DNA of 64,000 bases from Eubacteriales bacterium (GCA_024655885.1 JANLFN010000009.1:57333-121332), one strand, 5' to 3'. Shown: positions 35,431-46,038, counted from the first letter of the stretch. Numbers and translations are program-made. The notes: a model not told the origin generated them from the sequence alone.

Positions 35431-35902
35431 GCTTTTCCGTTCCTTTCAACTGCCTTTCATACCCCTTATACCTGTCTCCAATAAACCGGATGCTTATACT
35501 CCGCCCATCCCTTTCTTCAAGACAGTCTTTTCTTATATCAATCCATATGCGTTCACAGGGAAGCAGTTCCCGTATCAAATCCGCCCACTCGATGACCGTA
35601 ATGCCGCTTCCGCCTATATATTCCTCAAAACCGATTTCGTACATTTCTTCAGGGTGGGAAATTCTATATACGTCAAAGTGGTAAAAGGGCACCTTCCCCT
35701 TATATTCATTGACAATGGTAAATGTGGGGCTGGTAACATGTTCCTTTATTCCCAGGGCTGCCGCAATGCCTTTAGTCAGGGAGGTTTTTCCGCTTCCCAG
35801 GTCTCCCGCAAGACATACCACGTCCCCTTTTTTGAGCAGACCTCCCAGCTTCCTTCCGATTTTAACCGTTTCATCCGGATCAAAGGTCTTGATTTCTATC
35901 AT
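35411..35902 (-). CDS. tsaE: TsaE, t6A biosynthesis ATPase
   Basis: 163 aa, slightly longer than usual (about 150). Walker A GDLGSGKTSLT, TSPTFTIVNEY, FYHFDVYRIS and VIEWADLI are the family signatures. It powers the TsaB-TsaD transfer of threonylcarbamoyl to tRNA. The start overlaps the end of the amidohydrolase gene by 23 bases. Confidence 0.95.
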   Translation of the reverse strand: MIEIKTFDPDETVKIGRKLGGLLKKGDVVCLAGDLGSGKTSLTKGIAAALGIKEHVTSPTFTIVNEYKGKVPFYHFDVYRISHPEEMYEIGFEEYIGGSGITVIEWADLIRELLPCERIWIDIRKDCLEERDGRSISIRFIGDRYKGYERQLKGTEKHENTCS

Positions 35903-37073
35903 ATACTATATTCCCGTTTATTATTGTGGTTTTCACTCTTGACCTGAGCTCAAAGGGGTGTCCGTCAAACAGCACAATGTCCGCATCCTTGCCAACCTCC
36001 AGGCTTCCCACCCTGTCGTCGATTCCTGTAATTCTGGCCGCATTGATGGTTATGGCCTTCAGGGCATCCTCCTCTTTCATCCCCTCCCTGACGGCCAAAG
36101 CGGCGCAGAGGCTCAAATACTGGATGGGCACGCAGGGATGGTCCGTCATTATAGCCACAGGGATTCCGGCATTGGCCAGAATGCCGGGGGTCTTCAACGT
36201 CTGGTTCTTCAATTCAATCTTGGACCTTTCGGTTAAGGAGGGTCCTACGATAACAGACACCCCCTCTTCCCGGAGAATGTCGGTGATCAAATGCCCCTCG
36301 GTACAGTGCTCAATGGTCAAATTCACACCGAACTCCTTCGCGATACGGATTGCGGTCAATATGTCGTCTTCCCTGTGGGCATGGGCCTTCAGGGGAATCT
36401 TACCCTCCAGCACGCCTAGAAGCGCTTCCATTTTTATGTCAAATTCAGGCTTGTCGTTGTTTTCCATATCGTGGTTGTACTTTTCCATGAGTTCCTTGTA
36501 TTCCCTTGCCTTTATGAGGTTCTCCCTCAGCAGGGCGGCTGTGGCCATACGCGTTGTGGGCGTCTGTTTCCTTTCGTTGTATACCGTTTTCGGGTTTTCC
36601 CCGAAGGCCACCTTTACGGCTACAGGTTCCTTCAATATCATATCTTCAATTCTTCTGCCGTAGGTCTTTACTGCGGCAAACTGCCCGCCGATCACATTGG
36701 CGCTTCCCGGGCCTGTAACGACGGTTGTGACCCCGTTCTCCCGGGCATCGACAAATCCCCTGTCCGAGTGGTATATGCCGTCTATGGCCCTTAAATGCGG
36801 CGTAACAGGGTCCGTCATTTCATTTTCGTCTTCCCCTTCAAATCCCATCCCATCATCGCACAGCCCTACATGGCAGTGGGCATCAATGAGCCCGGGCATC
36901 ACAAACCTTCCTGCAGCGTCAATTACGGTGGTTTCCTCTATTTTTACTTTATCTTCAATTTCCTTAAAATTTTCACCAATATGAATTATTTTTCCCCCAT
37001 CGGCCACAATGTATCCATTGGTGTAGTTTCTACCGGCCATTGTCATAATGTAGCCGTTTTTTATAAGAAGCAT
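35880..37073 (-). CDS. metal-dependent amidohydrolase
   Basis: 397 aa amidohydrolase: FVMPGLIDAHCHVGLCDDG (HxH), KAHAHREDDI, LTIEHCTEGH and PVAIMTDHPCVP provide the metal and catalytic residues, with the C-terminal small barrel VGSLEVGKDADIVLFDG. This resembles imidazolonepropionase-like and other cyclic amidases; the substrate is not readable. The frame is open to 37286, but ATG 37073 follows GGAGGTTCAT and gives the usual N-terminus (MLLIKNGYIMTM). Confidence 0.85.
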   Translation of the reverse strand: MLLIKNGYIMTMAGRNYTNGYIVADGGKIIHIGENFKEIEDKVKIEETTVIDAAGRFVMPGLIDAHCHVGLCDDGMGFEGEDENEMTDPVTPHLRAIDGIYHSDRGFVDARENGVTTVVTGPGSANVIGGQFAAVKTYGRRIEDMILKEPVAVKVAFGENPKTVYNERKQTPTTRMATAALLRENLIKAREYKELMEKYNHDMENNDKPEFDIKMEALLGVLEGKIPLKAHAHREDDILTAIRIAKEFGVNLTIEHCTEGHLITDILREEGVSVIVGPSLTERSKIELKNQTLKTPGILANAGIPVAIMTDHPCVPIQYLSLCAALAVREGMKEEDALKAITINAARITGIDDRVGSLEVGKDADIVLFDGHPFELRSRVKTTIINGNIVYDRNQDL

Positions 37074-37311
37074 ATGAACCTCCATTTGCAAAAAATACGG
37101 GCTATAGCCATACACTATTCCTCGTTTTTTATATTTTATTATATTTGTTTTATAAACACAACAAGGAACGGTAATCCGCTCCCTGTAATAATAATCCCTT
37201 CCGGCATATAAGTAAGATTCCTTTATGCCTATCCTATTCATTTGCAAAGCCATACAGGAACCGGCTCTCCCCCGCCTCCTGCCCACAACCGGAGACCTTC
37301 CTCCGGGACGG

Positions 37312-37704
37312 TTATCTCTTGGAGAATTGGGGTGCCCTTCTTGCTTTCTTGAGACCGTATTTCTTCCTTTCTTTCATTCTCGGGTCCCTTGTCAGAAAAC
37401 CCGCTTTTTTAAGGACAGGCCTCAACTCCTCATCCGCCTTCAAAAGCGCCCTGGATATTCCATGCCGGATAGCCCCCGCCTGGCCTGTAAAGCCTCCGCC
37501 GGCCACCTTGCATATCACATCGAATTTGCCTGCCGTATCGGTAAGGACCAAAGGCTGTTTGACAATAACCTTCAGTGTTGCCAGACCGAAATATTCGTCC
37601 AGGCTTCTGTCATTTATGATAACTTTTCCGTCTCCCGGAACAAGTCTAACTCTCGCAACCGATTTCTTCCTTCTTCCAGTCCCGTAATACTGCACCTTTG
37701 TCAT
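37312..37704 (-). CDS. rpsI: ribosomal protein S9
   Basis: 130 aa. [39 protein letters not shown] and the C-terminal RRAPQFSKR, whose Arg touches the P-site tRNA, identify S9. ATG 37704 has GGAGTTGG upstream. It follows rplM by 23 bases, the conserved pair. Confidence 0.97.
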   Translation of the reverse strand: MTKVQYYGTGRRKKSVARVRLVPGDGKVIINDRSLDEYFGLATLKVIVKQPLVLTDTAGKFDVICKVAGGGFTGQAGAIRHGISRALLKADEELRPVLKKAGFLTRDPRMKERKKYGLKKARRAPQFSKR

Positions 37705-37727
37705 AGCTTCCAACTCCTCCTCTCAAA

Positions 37728-38162
37728 CTAAATATTTAAATCCAATTTTTCGGGCTTTTGGGCTTGGTTCTTGTGTTCTCCGCCTTTATACACCTTGAGC
37801 TTTCTGAACATAGCCCTGCCGAGACTGTTTTTGGGCAGCATCCCCTTTACCGCAAGTTCGATGATCTTTTCAGGCCGTTTTGCGAGAAGGTCCTTATACT
37901 TGATTTCCTTCAAGCCTCCGGGATATAAGGAATGATGCCTGTAAAGCTTCTGGTCCCATTTATTCCCTGTCAGGACAACCTTTTCGGCATTCAGCACAAT
38001 TACATGGTCGCCGGTGTCCACATGGGGTGTATAATTAGGTTTGTTTTTCCCTCTTAAAATCTTTGCCACTTCACTTGCCAGCCTGCCTAACGGCTTGCCT
38101 TCCGCATCAACAACGTACCATTTTCTTTGAACTTCTTCGGCTTTTGCCATAAAAGTCTTCAT
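37728..38162 (-). CDS. rplM: ribosomal protein L13
   Basis: 144 aa, the expected length. [38 protein letters not shown] and [18 protein letters not shown] are typical. ATG 38162 follows AAGGAGG at 11 bases; the longer frame to 38186 is dropped. The leader upstream (38,163-38,298) may carry the L13 autoregulatory site known in Firmicutes, which I did not fold. Confidence 0.97.
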   Translation of the reverse strand: MKTFMAKAEEVQRKWYVVDAEGKPLGRLASEVAKILRGKNKPNYTPHVDTGDHVIVLNAEKVVLTGNKWDQKLYRHHSLYPGGLKEIKYKDLLAKRPEKIIELAVKGMLPKNSLGRAMFRKLKVYKGGEHKNQAQKPEKLDLNI

Positions 38163-38298
38163 GCAACTACAAACCTCCTTGAACAAACGTGTTTATACTG
38201 AAAATATCTATCATTTCGGTCAATAAAGCCCACAAACTCTATGCTTTGCCATATGCTTAAAGTTTATTACCCTTGAACCAAATTTTCGACACTTTATC

Positions 38299-38328
38299 AT
38301 TTTAATATAGGTATATATTCTATGTCAA
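38299..38328 (-). promoter_or_regulatory. promoter of rplM-rpsI
   Basis: On the minus strand a perfect -35 TTGACA (38323-38328) and -10 TAAAAT (38299-38304) with 18-base spacing, about 130 bases upstream of rplM. Confidence 0.7.
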
Positions 38329-38520
38329 GACTATTTTGCTGTAATTTTAATTTATCGCCCGATATCTCTTTATTTTTATAATAAATATGCATATATCTCA
38401 CGTATAGTCGTTTGTCATTTCATTTTTATTTTTCCATGGGATCTAATTTCATTAAAATATACTTTATGAAATTTGAACGAAAATGTAAAAGTTTTTTCGT
38501 AAAACATGTGGGAGGATGCA

Positions 38521-38574
38521 AAAAAAGCCTCAATAACTTTTGAGGGCTGTTCCGTTGGAAAAACGGAACAGCCC
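38521..38574 (-). terminator. tandem terminator after the FMN-binding lipoprotein gene
   Basis: On the minus strand GGGCTGTTCCGTT/AACGGAACAGCCC (38544-38556 with 38562-38574) is a 13-bp stem, followed by a second hairpin CCTCAA/TTGAGG and then CTTTTTTT (38527-38521). It separates this unit from rplM. The 38,163-38,593 gap otherwise holds the rplM promoter and no gene. Confidence 0.8.
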
Positions 38575-38593
38575 CCATCCTTCACCTTCTGTC

Positions 38594-39136
38594 CTATTCT
38601 TTGGGCAGCGGTAATACCTTTGAGGTGGGCTCACCCTTGGGTGCCATCTGTTCTAAAATGACCTTCGCCATTTCATGAAAATTCTTGGTGGATTCCGTCG
38701 CCCCGCTCACTGCGTCAACCTTTGATATATCCTGTTTTTCAATGAGCTGGTCCTGCAAAGTTTTCGTATAAATCACAGGGTTGGTTCCTGTTTTTGCCTT
38801 CATAGAATCATTGTAAGCCTGATCCTGTGTTTTAAGTTTGCCCTCTTTGTTTACATAATCATATTTCACGTTGACGATCTTCGAATCTTTGATGCCTATC
38901 TCCAATTGCGCCTTCCACCCGTGGCTGTCAAAATTGTCAAACTCTACCTTGTATGTACCATCCTTGTATTTTGCCGCTTCCTGCGTACTTCCTTTTGCCG
39001 GTTCCGTCGCTGCAGGCTTGTTTGTATCCTCTGCCGCAGTCTTGCTCTGCTGCGAGGTCTGGCTGGAACTGCATGCGGCCATTGATCCGGCTGTCATCGC
39101 CACCGCAATCATTAATGCAAACAACTTCATTTTCAT
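38594..39136 (-). CDS. FMN-binding domain lipoprotein
   Basis: 180 aa. MKMKLFALMIAVAMTAGSMA leads to a lipobox AACSSSQ; a Ser/Thr/Lys-rich linker follows; then an FMN-binding domain (about 60-170) with DAVSGATESTKNF, the SGAT motif whose Thr is the site to which ApbE attaches FMN covalently. Such proteins carry electrons at the cell surface or in the envelope (PplA-like). The gene is a monocistronic insert between truA and rplM, which are usually adjacent, with its own terminator. Confidence 0.88.
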   Translation of the reverse strand: MKMKLFALMIAVAMTAGSMAACSSSQTSQQSKTAAEDTNKPAATEPAKGSTQEAAKYKDGTYKVEFDNFDSHGWKAQLEIGIKDSKIVNVKYDYVNKEGKLKTQDQAYNDSMKAKTGTNPVIYTKTLQDQLIEKQDISKVDAVSGATESTKNFHEMAKVILEQMAPKGEPTSKVLPLPKE

Positions 39137-39463
39137 TCTAACTTTCCTCCTTTTAAAGTATAAATTTTAGTACATTTTTTGGTTTTTTCATGTCCTGCTA
39201 CAACCTGATTCACCCCCATAAAACCGATATTTATGCACTGCGGCGTTCTATTAATACCAACATTATGTCAATCAAAACAACATTTTTTAAAATTTATTGT
39301 ACTAAATAAAATACAAGAAAGGACTTTATACTCACTCTAAAGAACATGGAGAAAATTGAAGTAGGTTTCAGCAATGCTTAAACCTATTCGAAATAGATAT
39401 GAATTGAAATTGCAGAAATATCCTGGAAATAATGAGGGGATAAAGGTTGTCCCCTTCCTCACT

Positions 39464-40261
39464 CTAATAGTAGACCTCCACCAGGTACAGTCCCTGGGCA
39501 GGAGCCGTTATTCCTGCCCGGGTCCGGTCCCGGCTTTCAATAATATCCGGTATGTCTTCCGCCCGGATTTTTCCAATGCCTACATACACCAGGGTGCCCA
39601 CAATGATTCTCACCATATTGTACAGAAAACCGTTACCGGTAATTTCAAATTCTATCATGGCGTCATGCGGATAGACAAGGGGACGGTTCTTTTGTCTGCC
39701 TTCGGCAGACAAAAGAACCGTCCCCTTGTCTATATTCAAAGAAGCCCCGTAGATGGTCCTTTCGCACGTCTTTTCGCTGCCCCCGCTGGCCTTGAAAGCC
39801 GAGAAATCATGTTTCCCCAGAAAATATCCGGCCGCTTTTTTCATTGAATCCAAATCAAGGGGATAGTGAACATGGTATGCCCTGTTTCTCATCAGGGCAG
39901 ACGGGAAGACTGAATTGTGGATAAGATACCTGTATTTTTTCCCCTTGGCAGAAAACCTCGCATGAAAATCTTTACTTACCTCTTCCGAATGCCTTATTAC
40001 GATATCCTCGGGAAGCAGGTTGTTAAGAGCGTAGGAGAATTTGTCCGGGGGTATGCTGGAAGCTGTGAAAAAATTGGCGCACTGCCCTATGGCATGCACT
40101 CCCGTATCCGTCCTGCTGGAGCCTATTAAGTTGCAATCTTCTCCGGTTAATTTCTTAATGGCTTTTTTTATCACGTCCTGGACGGCCAAAGCATTGATCT
40201 GGCTCTGCCATCCATGATAGCTTGTCCCGTCATACTCAATGGTCAGTTTAATGTTCCGCAT
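39464..40261 (-). CDS. truA: TruA, tRNA pseudouridine(38-40) synthase, with in-frame palindrome insertion
   Basis: 265 aa. [37 protein letters not shown] with the catalytic Asp in SRTDTGVHA, and [20 protein letters not shown] identify TruA. Between IYGASLNI and [11 protein letters not shown] lies an extra stretch of about 21 residues coded by a perfect 63-bp palindrome (39671-39733). Without it the protein would be 244 aa, the family norm. The frame stays open, so the protein may still be active if the insert is a surface loop. The ATG at 40261 (GAGG upstream) is preferred over 40273. Confidence 0.95.
   Translation of the reverse strand: MRNIKLTIEYDGTSYHGWQSQINALAVQDVIKKAIKKLTGEDCNLIGSSRTDTGVHAIGQCANFFTASSIPPDKFSYALNNLLPEDIVIRHSEEVSKDFHARFSAKGKKYRYLIHNSVFPSALMRNRAYHVHYPLDLDSMKKAAGYFLGKHDFSAFKASGGSEKTCERTIYGASLNIDKGTVLLSAEGRQKNRPLVYPHDAMIEFEITGNGFLYNMVRIIVGTLVYVGIGKIRAEDIPDIIESRDRTRAGITAPAQGLYLVEVYY
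39671..39733. repeat. 63-bp perfect palindrome inserted in truA (REP/MITE-like)
   Basis: Two 30-base arms (39671-39700 and 39704-39733) are exact reverse complements around the loop TTC. The arm contains GGGGACGGTTCTTTTGTC, a sequence I associate with dispersed REP-like palindromes of Firmicutes that are mobilised by a transposase of the RAYT type. It sits inside the truA coding frame, in frame and without stop codons. Identity as a repeat family is from memory; only one copy is in this window. Confidence 0.85.
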
Positions 40262-40365
40262 CGGTTTCCTCATGCCTGCCTTTTTGGGAAGCTTTAAGTC
40301 TGGGGCCGCACAAACGCCTCCGGGAAAGGTATCCTCCCATAGCAGTTCCGTTTTTTTATATCCAT

Positions 40366-41169
40366 TTATACTTTAAAGAACTGCAGGTAAAGCAGTCCCA
40401 CTGTGATCACCGCCATGACGGCGGATATTTTCACGTCTACCCCTGTGAACTTTAACTGCTTCATTTTTGTCCTGCCCTCACTTCCCCTGTAGCACCTGGC
40501 CTCCATGGCTGTTGCAAGTTCATCCGCCCTTCGGAAAGCGCTTATGAACAGCGGTACAAGCACAGGTATAAAGCTTTTGGCCTTTTGCAGCAGGTTGCCC
40601 GTATCAAAATCAGCTCCCCGGGCTGCCTGTGCCTTCATAATTTTATCTGTTTCCAATAAAAGGGTAGGTATAAATCTGAGGGCTATGGACATCATCATGG
40701 CTATTTCATGCACCGGCACTCCAATACGGTTTAAAGGCTTCATAAGCAGCTCCATTCCGTCTGTCAGCAGGATAGGAGTGGTGGTAAAAGTGAGCAGGGA
40801 AGCGCTTACAACCAACAATACCAGCCTAATGGCCAGTTTTCCCGATAAGTCAAGGCCTTCCCACGTAATGTGAATAAAGCCGTATTCAAAAACAGGCGTT
40901 CCCTGGGTGGTAAACACGTTAATAGCCACGGCAAAAAACATAATGAACAGTATGGGCTTTAATCCTTTTAAAGTATACCGTATTGGAATATCCGATACAA
41001 TAATTACCAGCAGTGTGAACAGGACAAATATTCCATAGGTGGTATAAGAATTTAAAAGGAATATTATTACCATGTACAGCAGCGTCAATATAATTTTGGT
41101 CCTTGGATCTGCCCGGTGAAGCAACGAATTTCCAGGGATGTATTGTCCTAAAGTAATATCTGAAATCAT
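40366..41169 (-). CDS. ecfT: EcfT, transmembrane component of ECF transporter
   Basis: 267 aa with six or so membrane helices and the two ARG-type coupling motifs [12 protein letters not shown] and [10 protein letters not shown], which contact the ATPases. It couples EcfA1/A2 to interchangeable substrate-binding S proteins for vitamins or metals. ATG 41169 has AAGG 11 bases upstream; the TTG at 41178 is a weaker choice. truA lies downstream. Confidence 0.95.
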   Translation of the reverse strand: MISDITLGQYIPGNSLLHRADPRTKIILTLLYMVIIFLLNSYTTYGIFVLFTLLVIIVSDIPIRYTLKGLKPILFIMFFAVAINVFTTQGTPVFEYGFIHITWEGLDLSGKLAIRLVLLVVSASLLTFTTTPILLTDGMELLMKPLNRIGVPVHEIAMMMSIALRFIPTLLLETDKIMKAQAARGADFDTGNLLQKAKSFIPVLVPLFISAFRRADELATAMEARCYRGSEGRTKMKQLKFTGVDVKISAVMAVITVGLLYLQFFKV

Positions 41170-41190
41170 ATTCTTCAAACCTTTTTTCTA

Positions 41191-42036
41191 TCACGAGTGT
41201 TTCAAAAATTTTAAAAGCTCTTTTTTGGCTTCCTGCACAGTGAAAATATCCTCATTGAGTTGGGGAATAACCGCTTTGAGCCTTTTCATCAGATAGGAAA
41301 TTTGAGGTGCGGACAGCCCTATTTTTTCCAATCTGTCTGTGTTCCTGAAAATATCCCATGTAAAACCTTCCATTTCTATTCTGCCATTATTCATGACAAC
41401 AACTCTCTTTGTAAGTTTTGCCACATCCTCCATGCTGTGTGAAACCAGTATGATTGTTATCCCGCGGCTTTTATGCAGGTAGGAAATAAAATCAAAGATT
41501 TCGTCCTTTCCCCTGGGGTCCAAACCGGCGGTGGGTTCGTCCAGTACAAGAATATTGGGATTGATTGCCAATACGCCGGCGATGGCAACCCTTCTTCTCT
41601 GTCCGCCCGACAGTTCAAAAGGAGATTTATCCAGTATACTTTCGGGCAGCCCCACAGTGCTTAAGGCCTGTTTCACTCCGGCAGCGATTTCTTTTTCGGG
41701 CAGGCCCTGCTTGACCAGGCCAAAGGCCACATCTTTAAAAACCGTTTCTTCAAAAAGCTGATGCTCCGGGTATTGAAAAACGATGCCCACCTGCCTGCGC
41801 AGCTCCTTCAGGTTTTTCCCCGCTACATCCATTCCATTGATATAGACTTTCCCGGAAGACGGTTTAAGCAGTCCGTTAAAATGCTGAATCAGTGTGGACT
41901 TTCCCGACCCGGTATGCCCGATGATGCCCACAAACTCCCCCGAATCTATTTTCAGGTTTACATCCTCCAGCGCCACCTTCTCATAAGGAGTCCCTTTCAT
42001 GTACACATAGGAAAGTCCCTCAACCACTATTGACAT
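41191..42036 (-). CDS. ecfA2: EcfA2, ATPase of ECF transporter
   Basis: 281 aa ABC ATPase: Walker A GHTGSGKST, Q-loop YPEHQLFEET, signature LSGGQRRRVAIAG, Walker B ILVLDEPTAGLDP and switch His VSHSMED. The YPEHQLF insert is the Q-helix typical of ECF A subunits. Pairs with EcfA1 as a heterodimer that drives EcfT. Confidence 0.95.
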   Translation of the reverse strand: MSIVVEGLSYVYMKGTPYEKVALEDVNLKIDSGEFVGIIGHTGSGKSTLIQHFNGLLKPSSGKVYINGMDVAGKNLKELRRQVGIVFQYPEHQLFEETVFKDVAFGLVKQGLPEKEIAAGVKQALSTVGLPESILDKSPFELSGGQRRRVAIAGVLAINPNILVLDEPTAGLDPRGKDEIFDFISYLHKSRGITIILVSHSMEDVAKLTKRVVVMNNGRIEMEGFTWDIFRNTDRLEKIGLSAPQISYLMKRLKAVIPQLNEDIFTVQEAKKELLKFLKHS

Positions 42037-42101
42037 AATTACCTCCTAAAAGCAGTCCAACATTTAAGGCTTATCTGTTCCTGCCGTTTATTTAATAAAC
42101 G

Positions 42102-42965
42102 TTAAACCGCTTTATCGCCTATTGCCCGAAGCAAGGCTTCATATGCTTCATCCACATTGAGCACCTCAAGGGGAAGCTTGCACCCCTCTTTTTTCAATTC
42201 GTAGAACAGCTCGGTTACCTGTGGAACTTCCAGTCCAAGGCTTTTAACCATTTCCACGTTGGAAAAAACTTCTGCAGGCTTCCCGTCCAGTACCACCTTA
42301 CCCATGTCCATGACAATAACCCTGTCCGCCATGGTGGCTTCGTCCATATGATGTGTTATATGGATGATGGTGATCCCTTCCTCCCTGTTCAGTTTTTTTA
42401 CCAGCTGCATAACTTCTCTTCTTCCGATAGGGTCAAGCATTGAGGTGGCTTCGTCCAGTATGATGCAGTCCGGTTTAATGGCCAGGATTCCGGCAATGGC
42501 CACCCTCTGCTTCTGACCGCCGGATAAAAGGTGAGGGGCATGAGTACTGTATTCCATGATGCCTACCGACTTTAAGGCGTCATATACCCGCTCTCTTATT
42601 TCTTCAGGAGGTATGCCCAGGTTTTCGGGGCCAAAGGCCACGTCCTCTTCAACCGTAGTACCCACAATCTGATTATCCGGGTTTTGGAATACCATACCCG
42701 CAGAGCTTCTGATTTTCCATAGGCATTTTTCGTCTCTTGTGTCCATGCCTTTAATATATACCGCTCCCCGGGTAGGCATCAGCAGAGCATTCAGCAGCCT
42801 GGCGAAAGTGGACTTGCCGGAGCCGTTTCTCCCGAGGACCGCTATGAATTGCCCCTTCTCAAAGGTAATTCCGACGTCTGATAGAGCCTTTACGCCCGGA
42901 TCTTCACCAGACTGGTTCTTATATATAAACTCAACATTGTCTACCTTAATCATTAAGTTTTCCAT
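42102..42965 (-). CDS. ecfA1: EcfA1, ATPase of ECF transporter
   Basis: 287 aa: Walker [11 protein letters not shown]-helix [14 protein letters not shown], signature [13 protein letters not shown], Walker [14 protein letters not shown] and switch His HITHHMDEA. The start is uncertain: the frame is open to TTG 42983; ATG 42965 is preferred because GGGA is near, and ATG 42953 is also possible. About 230 bases separate it from rplQ upstream. Confidence 0.93.
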   Translation of the reverse strand: MENLMIKVDNVEFIYKNQSGEDPGVKALSDVGITFEKGQFIAVLGRNGSGKSTFARLLNALLMPTRGAVYIKGMDTRDEKCLWKIRSSAGMVFQNPDNQIVGTTVEEDVAFGPENLGIPPEEIRERVYDALKSVGIMEYSTHAPHLLSGGQKQRVAIAGILAIKPDCIILDEATSMLDPIGRREVMQLVKKLNREEGITIIHITHHMDEATMADRVIVMDMGKVVLDGKPAEVFSNVEMVKSLGLEVPQVTELFYELKKEGCKLPLEVLNVDEAYEALLRAIGDKAV

Positions 42966-43198
42966 TGCATCATCATTTCCCAAGCATCACAAAATTAGGG
43001 ATAAGGTAAATTTACCTTTACCCGATCCCTTTATGCAGCTACATCCTTTAAGACTGCCAAGGCCCATGCCTTCTCTTTTCCACTTATAGCCTCGGCAGCT
43101 GTTTTCCAGTACACGATTGCATAGAATGATACAAGGAACGATTTAGAACCGTTCCCTTTACGCAGCGCAGCAAACATGCATTTTTATTTTTCAGGGCA

Positions 43199-43717
43199 TT
43201 ATATAAGCTCCAGCAGTACCATCTCAGCGGCATCGCCTCTTCTTGTCCCCAGCTTATATATCCTCGTATAGCCTCCGTTTTTGCCCTTGTACTTTGGAGC
43301 GATGTCGTCGAACAGTTTATCCACCACCGGCTTTCCCGCAGAGTCTTTGACCTTATAGATCCAGGTGATTGCTTTCCTTCTGGCTTGAAGCCTTGAAGGG
43401 CTGTCAACTCTTACCATATCCGTCTTTTCTTCCCTGTCCACCACTTCATATTTTTTTCCGTTCTTTGACGTGACGGTTTTAGTAATTTTTTTACCCTTGC
43501 TGTCCAATTTGGGCATACTGACCTTCACCTGCTTGGAAGTAAAATTATCCGCTTCCTTTACAGCAATGGTAATAAGCTTTTCTGCAATATTCTGAACTTC
43601 CTCAGCTCTGGCCTTGGTCGTCTCAATTTTACCGTTTTCAAATAGGGCTGTCACAAGTCCCCTTAATACAGCTTTTCTTTGATCGGTAGCGCGCCCTAAT
43701 TTTCTTGGTCCTAGCAT
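43199..43717 (-). CDS. rplQ: ribosomal protein L17
   Basis: 172 aa. [20 protein letters not shown] and the C-terminal [20 protein letters not shown] are typical. Many bacteria have about 117-130 aa; here the middle (about 60-130, Lys-rich) is expanded, a form I know from clostridia. It is the last gene of the alpha cluster. Confidence 0.96.
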   Translation of the reverse strand: MLGPRKLGRATDQRKAVLRGLVTALFENGKIETTKARAEEVQNIAEKLITIAVKEADNFTSKQVKVSMPKLDSKGKKITKTVTSKNGKKYEVVDREEKTDMVRVDSPSRLQARRKAITWIYKVKDSAGKPVVDKLFDDIAPKYKGKNGGYTRIYKLGTRRGDAAEMVLLELI

Positions 43718-43770
43718 TTTCCATACCTCCCTCGAAACAATTTTATAACGGATGAACTAAAATCAATACT

Positions 43771-44721
43771 TCAATCTTCACTGGGAGCAAGAGAAAGTCC
43801 AAGCGCATGCAGCTTTTGGAGAACCTCCTCCAGAGATTTTCTTCCCAGATTCCTTACCTTCATCATATCTTCTTCAGTCCTGTTGGTCAAATCCTCAACC
43901 GTGTTGATGCCTGCCCTCTTCAAGCAGTTATAGGACCGGACGGAAAGGTCAAGCTCCTCAATAGTCATCTCAAGAACTTTCTCCTTTTTTGTCTCTTCCT
44001 TTTCTACCATAATTTCGGTATGCTTTGCATGGTCGGACAGGTCGATAAATAAATTCAAATGCTCGCTTAATATCTTGGCTCCAAGGCTTATTGCTTCATC
44101 CGCCTTAATGCTGCCGTTTGTCCAAACCTCCAGGGTCAGCTTGTCATAATCGGTAACCTGACCTACACGGGTGTTCTCAACCGTATAATTCACTTTTTTT
44201 ACGGGAGTATATATGGAGTCCACCGGAATAATGCCGATAGGCTGTCCCGCCTGTTTGTTCTTTTCCGCAGGCACATAGCCCCGGCCCTTGCTCAACGTCA
44301 TCTCCATATAAAACCTGTGTTCCCCGTTCAGAGTCGCTATGTGCAAATCAGGATTTAAAATTTCCACATCCGCATCTGTTTTTATATCCGCCGCCGTTAC
44401 AGGACCTTCGCCGTCCGCATCGATATAGACAATTTTAGGCCCATCGCTGTGCAGCTTCAAAGATAGTCCTTTTATATTCAGGATGATCTCGGTCACATCC
44501 TCTACCACTCCGGGAATGGTTGAAAACTCATGCAGTACCCCGTCTATTTTTATGGAGTTTACGGCCACACCGGGCAAGGACGAAAGGAGAATTCTTCTCA
44601 AAGAATTACCCAGCGTAATGCCGTATCCCCTTTCCAGAGGTTCTACAACAAATTTGCCATAGGTATTATTTTCGCTCGTTGTCACACACTCAATTTTCGG
44701 TTTTTCTATTTCAATCAACAT
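43771..44721 (-). CDS. rpoA: RNA polymerase alpha subunit
   Basis: 316 aa: alpha N-terminal dimerisation domain ([20 protein letters not shown]) and the C-terminal domain that binds UP elements and activators ([18 protein letters not shown]). ATG 44721 follows GGGAGGGTTT; the frame is open to 44760 without need. Lies between rpsD and rplQ as usual. Confidence 0.97.
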   Translation of the reverse strand: MLIEIEKPKIECVTTSENNTYGKFVVEPLERGYGITLGNSLRRILLSSLPGVAVNSIKIDGVLHEFSTIPGVVEDVTEIILNIKGLSLKLHSDGPKIVYIDADGEGPVTAADIKTDADVEILNPDLHIATLNGEHRFYMEMTLSKGRGYVPAEKNKQAGQPIGIIPVDSIYTPVKKVNYTVENTRVGQVTDYDKLTLEVWTNGSIKADEAISLGAKILSEHLNLFIDLSDHAKHTEIMVEKEETKKEKVLEMTIEELDLSVRSYNCLKRAGINTVEDLTNRTEEDMMKVRNLGRKSLEEVLQKLHALGLSLAPSED

Positions 44722-44871
44722 AAACCCTCCCTTAGCTTGCACAAATTTTTTTGAGGGCAACTGATTCGTAATTCTCTGTAATAATTTCAGCTATTTCAAA
44801 AATTCTTATTATTCCCAACTAGAATCTTCAGTTGCTGTTCTAGGCAATGATTATAAACCTAAAGAGCATTA

Positions 44872-45498
44872 TTACTTGGAATAAAGCTCAACTATAAGAT
44901 GTTCCTTAATGGGCAGATCGATATCTTCCCTTGCCGGAAGAGCAACTACTTTGCCTGTAAGGTTTTCGCCGTCAAATTCCAGCCACTTGGGAATAACCTT
45001 GCTTCCGGTAATCTCACTGATTGCCTTTATTTTTGGCGAAGATTTGCTTCTTTCCTTAACAGCCACCACATCTCCTACTTTTAGCAGGTAGGAAGGGATA
45101 TTCACCTTTTTCCCGTTTACGGTAAAGTGCCCGTGGGTTACCAGCTGCCTTGCCTCCGGCCTGGAAGTTGCAAGCCCTAACCTGTACACAGTGTTATCCA
45201 GCCTCGTTTCAAGGAGCTGAAGAAGGGTTTCGCCGGTAACTCCTTTCTTTTTGGATGCCATGTCAAAGTATTTTCTGAACTGGCTTTCCAGTATGCCGTA
45301 AAACCTCCTCGCCTTCTGCTTTTCACGCAATTGAACCCCATACTCGGACAGCTTCTTCTTCTGCTGACCATGCTGTCCCGGAGCATAAACCCTTTTTGCA
45401 ACTGCACATTTATTTGTATAGCATCTCTCGCCTTTCAGAAAGAGTTTTTCACCTTCCCTGCGGCAAAGCCTGCAAGATGCATCCGTATATCTTGCCAT
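44872..45498 (-). CDS. rpsD: ribosomal protein S4 (zinc-binding form)
   Basis: 208 aa. The N-terminus carries [12 protein letters not shown] and CYTNKC, giving four Cys (C+ form that binds zinc), followed by the S4 RNA-binding domain ([20 protein letters not shown]). It nucleates 30S assembly and is a translational repressor in the alpha operon of other bacteria. Confidence 0.97.
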   Translation of the reverse strand: MARYTDASCRLCRREGEKLFLKGERCYTNKCAVAKRVYAPGQHGQQKKKLSEYGVQLREKQKARRFYGILESQFRKYFDMASKKKGVTGETLLQLLETRLDNTVYRLGLATSRPEARQLVTHGHFTVNGKKVNIPSYLLKVGDVVAVKERSKSSPKIKAISEITGSKVIPKWLEFDGENLTGKVVALPAREDIDLPIKEHLIVELYSK

Positions 45499-45540
45499 CT
45501 AATTTAACACCTCCAGAAATTATTATAGGTTATAGGCCAA

Positions 45541-45633
45541 CATGAGTAAACATGGGTTATGGGCTATACTATTTTTTAGCAAGGTTTTTCTTTTATTACC
45601 TGTATTCACCTATGTTTACCTGGATTTACCCTT
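45541..45633. repeat. degenerate short repeats in the rpsD-rpsK spacer
   Basis: The spacer contains near-repeats of GGTTATRGG and of a TTTACC-based unit (ATGTTTACCTGGATTTACCC near 45612), in a pattern resembling the spacer at 52,560-52,615. No gene is present. Confidence 0.4.
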
Positions 45634-46038
45634 TTACACTCTCCTGCGCTTCGGCGGTCTGCACCCATTATGGGGTATGGGTGTAACGTCCTTTATAAGG
45701 CTGACTTCCAGTCCTGCCGCCTGTAACGCCCTTATAGCGGCTTCTCTTCCGGCCCCCGGCCCTTTCACATAGACCTCTACGGTCTTCAATCCATGCTCCA
45801 TCGCTGCCTTTGCCGCCGTCTCGGCAGCCATTTGCGCCGCAAAGGGGGTGCTCTTCCTCGACCCTCTAAAGCCCAATCCGCCGGCACTTGCCCAGGATAA
45901 TGCATTCCCTGCCGTATCGGTTAGTGTAACGATGGTATTATTAAATGTTGAACGGATATGTGCCGCTCCCCGTTCAATATTTTTACGCTCTCTTCTTTTC
46001 CTGGTGGCCCTTTTTGCACCAGCTGTTTTCGTTGCCAT
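45634..46038 (-). CDS. rpsK: ribosomal protein S11
   Basis: 134 aa: [40 protein letters not shown] and [13 protein letters not shown] are diagnostic. Lies between rpsM and rpsD as usual; binds the 16S platform near the mRNA exit. Confidence 0.98.
   Translation of the reverse strand: MATKTAGAKRATRKRRERKNIERGAAHIRSTFNNTIVTLTDTAGNALSWASAGGLGFRGSRKSTPFAAQMAAETAAKAAMEHGLKTVEVYVKGPGAGREAAIRALQAAGLEVSLIKDVTPIPHNGCRPPKRRRV

Noticed and set aside
35926..36663. 245-aa plus-strand frame
   Set aside because: Antisense shadow of the amidohydrolase gene.
37289..37306. CCGGAG/CTCCGG hairpin after rpsI as a terminator
   Set aside because: No T-run follows on either strand.
39374..39847. 157-aa plus-strand frame containing a peptide nearly equal to the truA insert
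   Set aside because: The similarity arises because the inserted DNA is palindromic, so both strands code almost the same peptide; the rest is antisense truA.
43003..43155. palindrome AAGGTAAATTTACCTT and hairpin GGAACG/CGTTCC after rplQ as a terminator
   Set aside because: Stems are short or lack a clear T-run; termination here is possible but not supported well enough to list.
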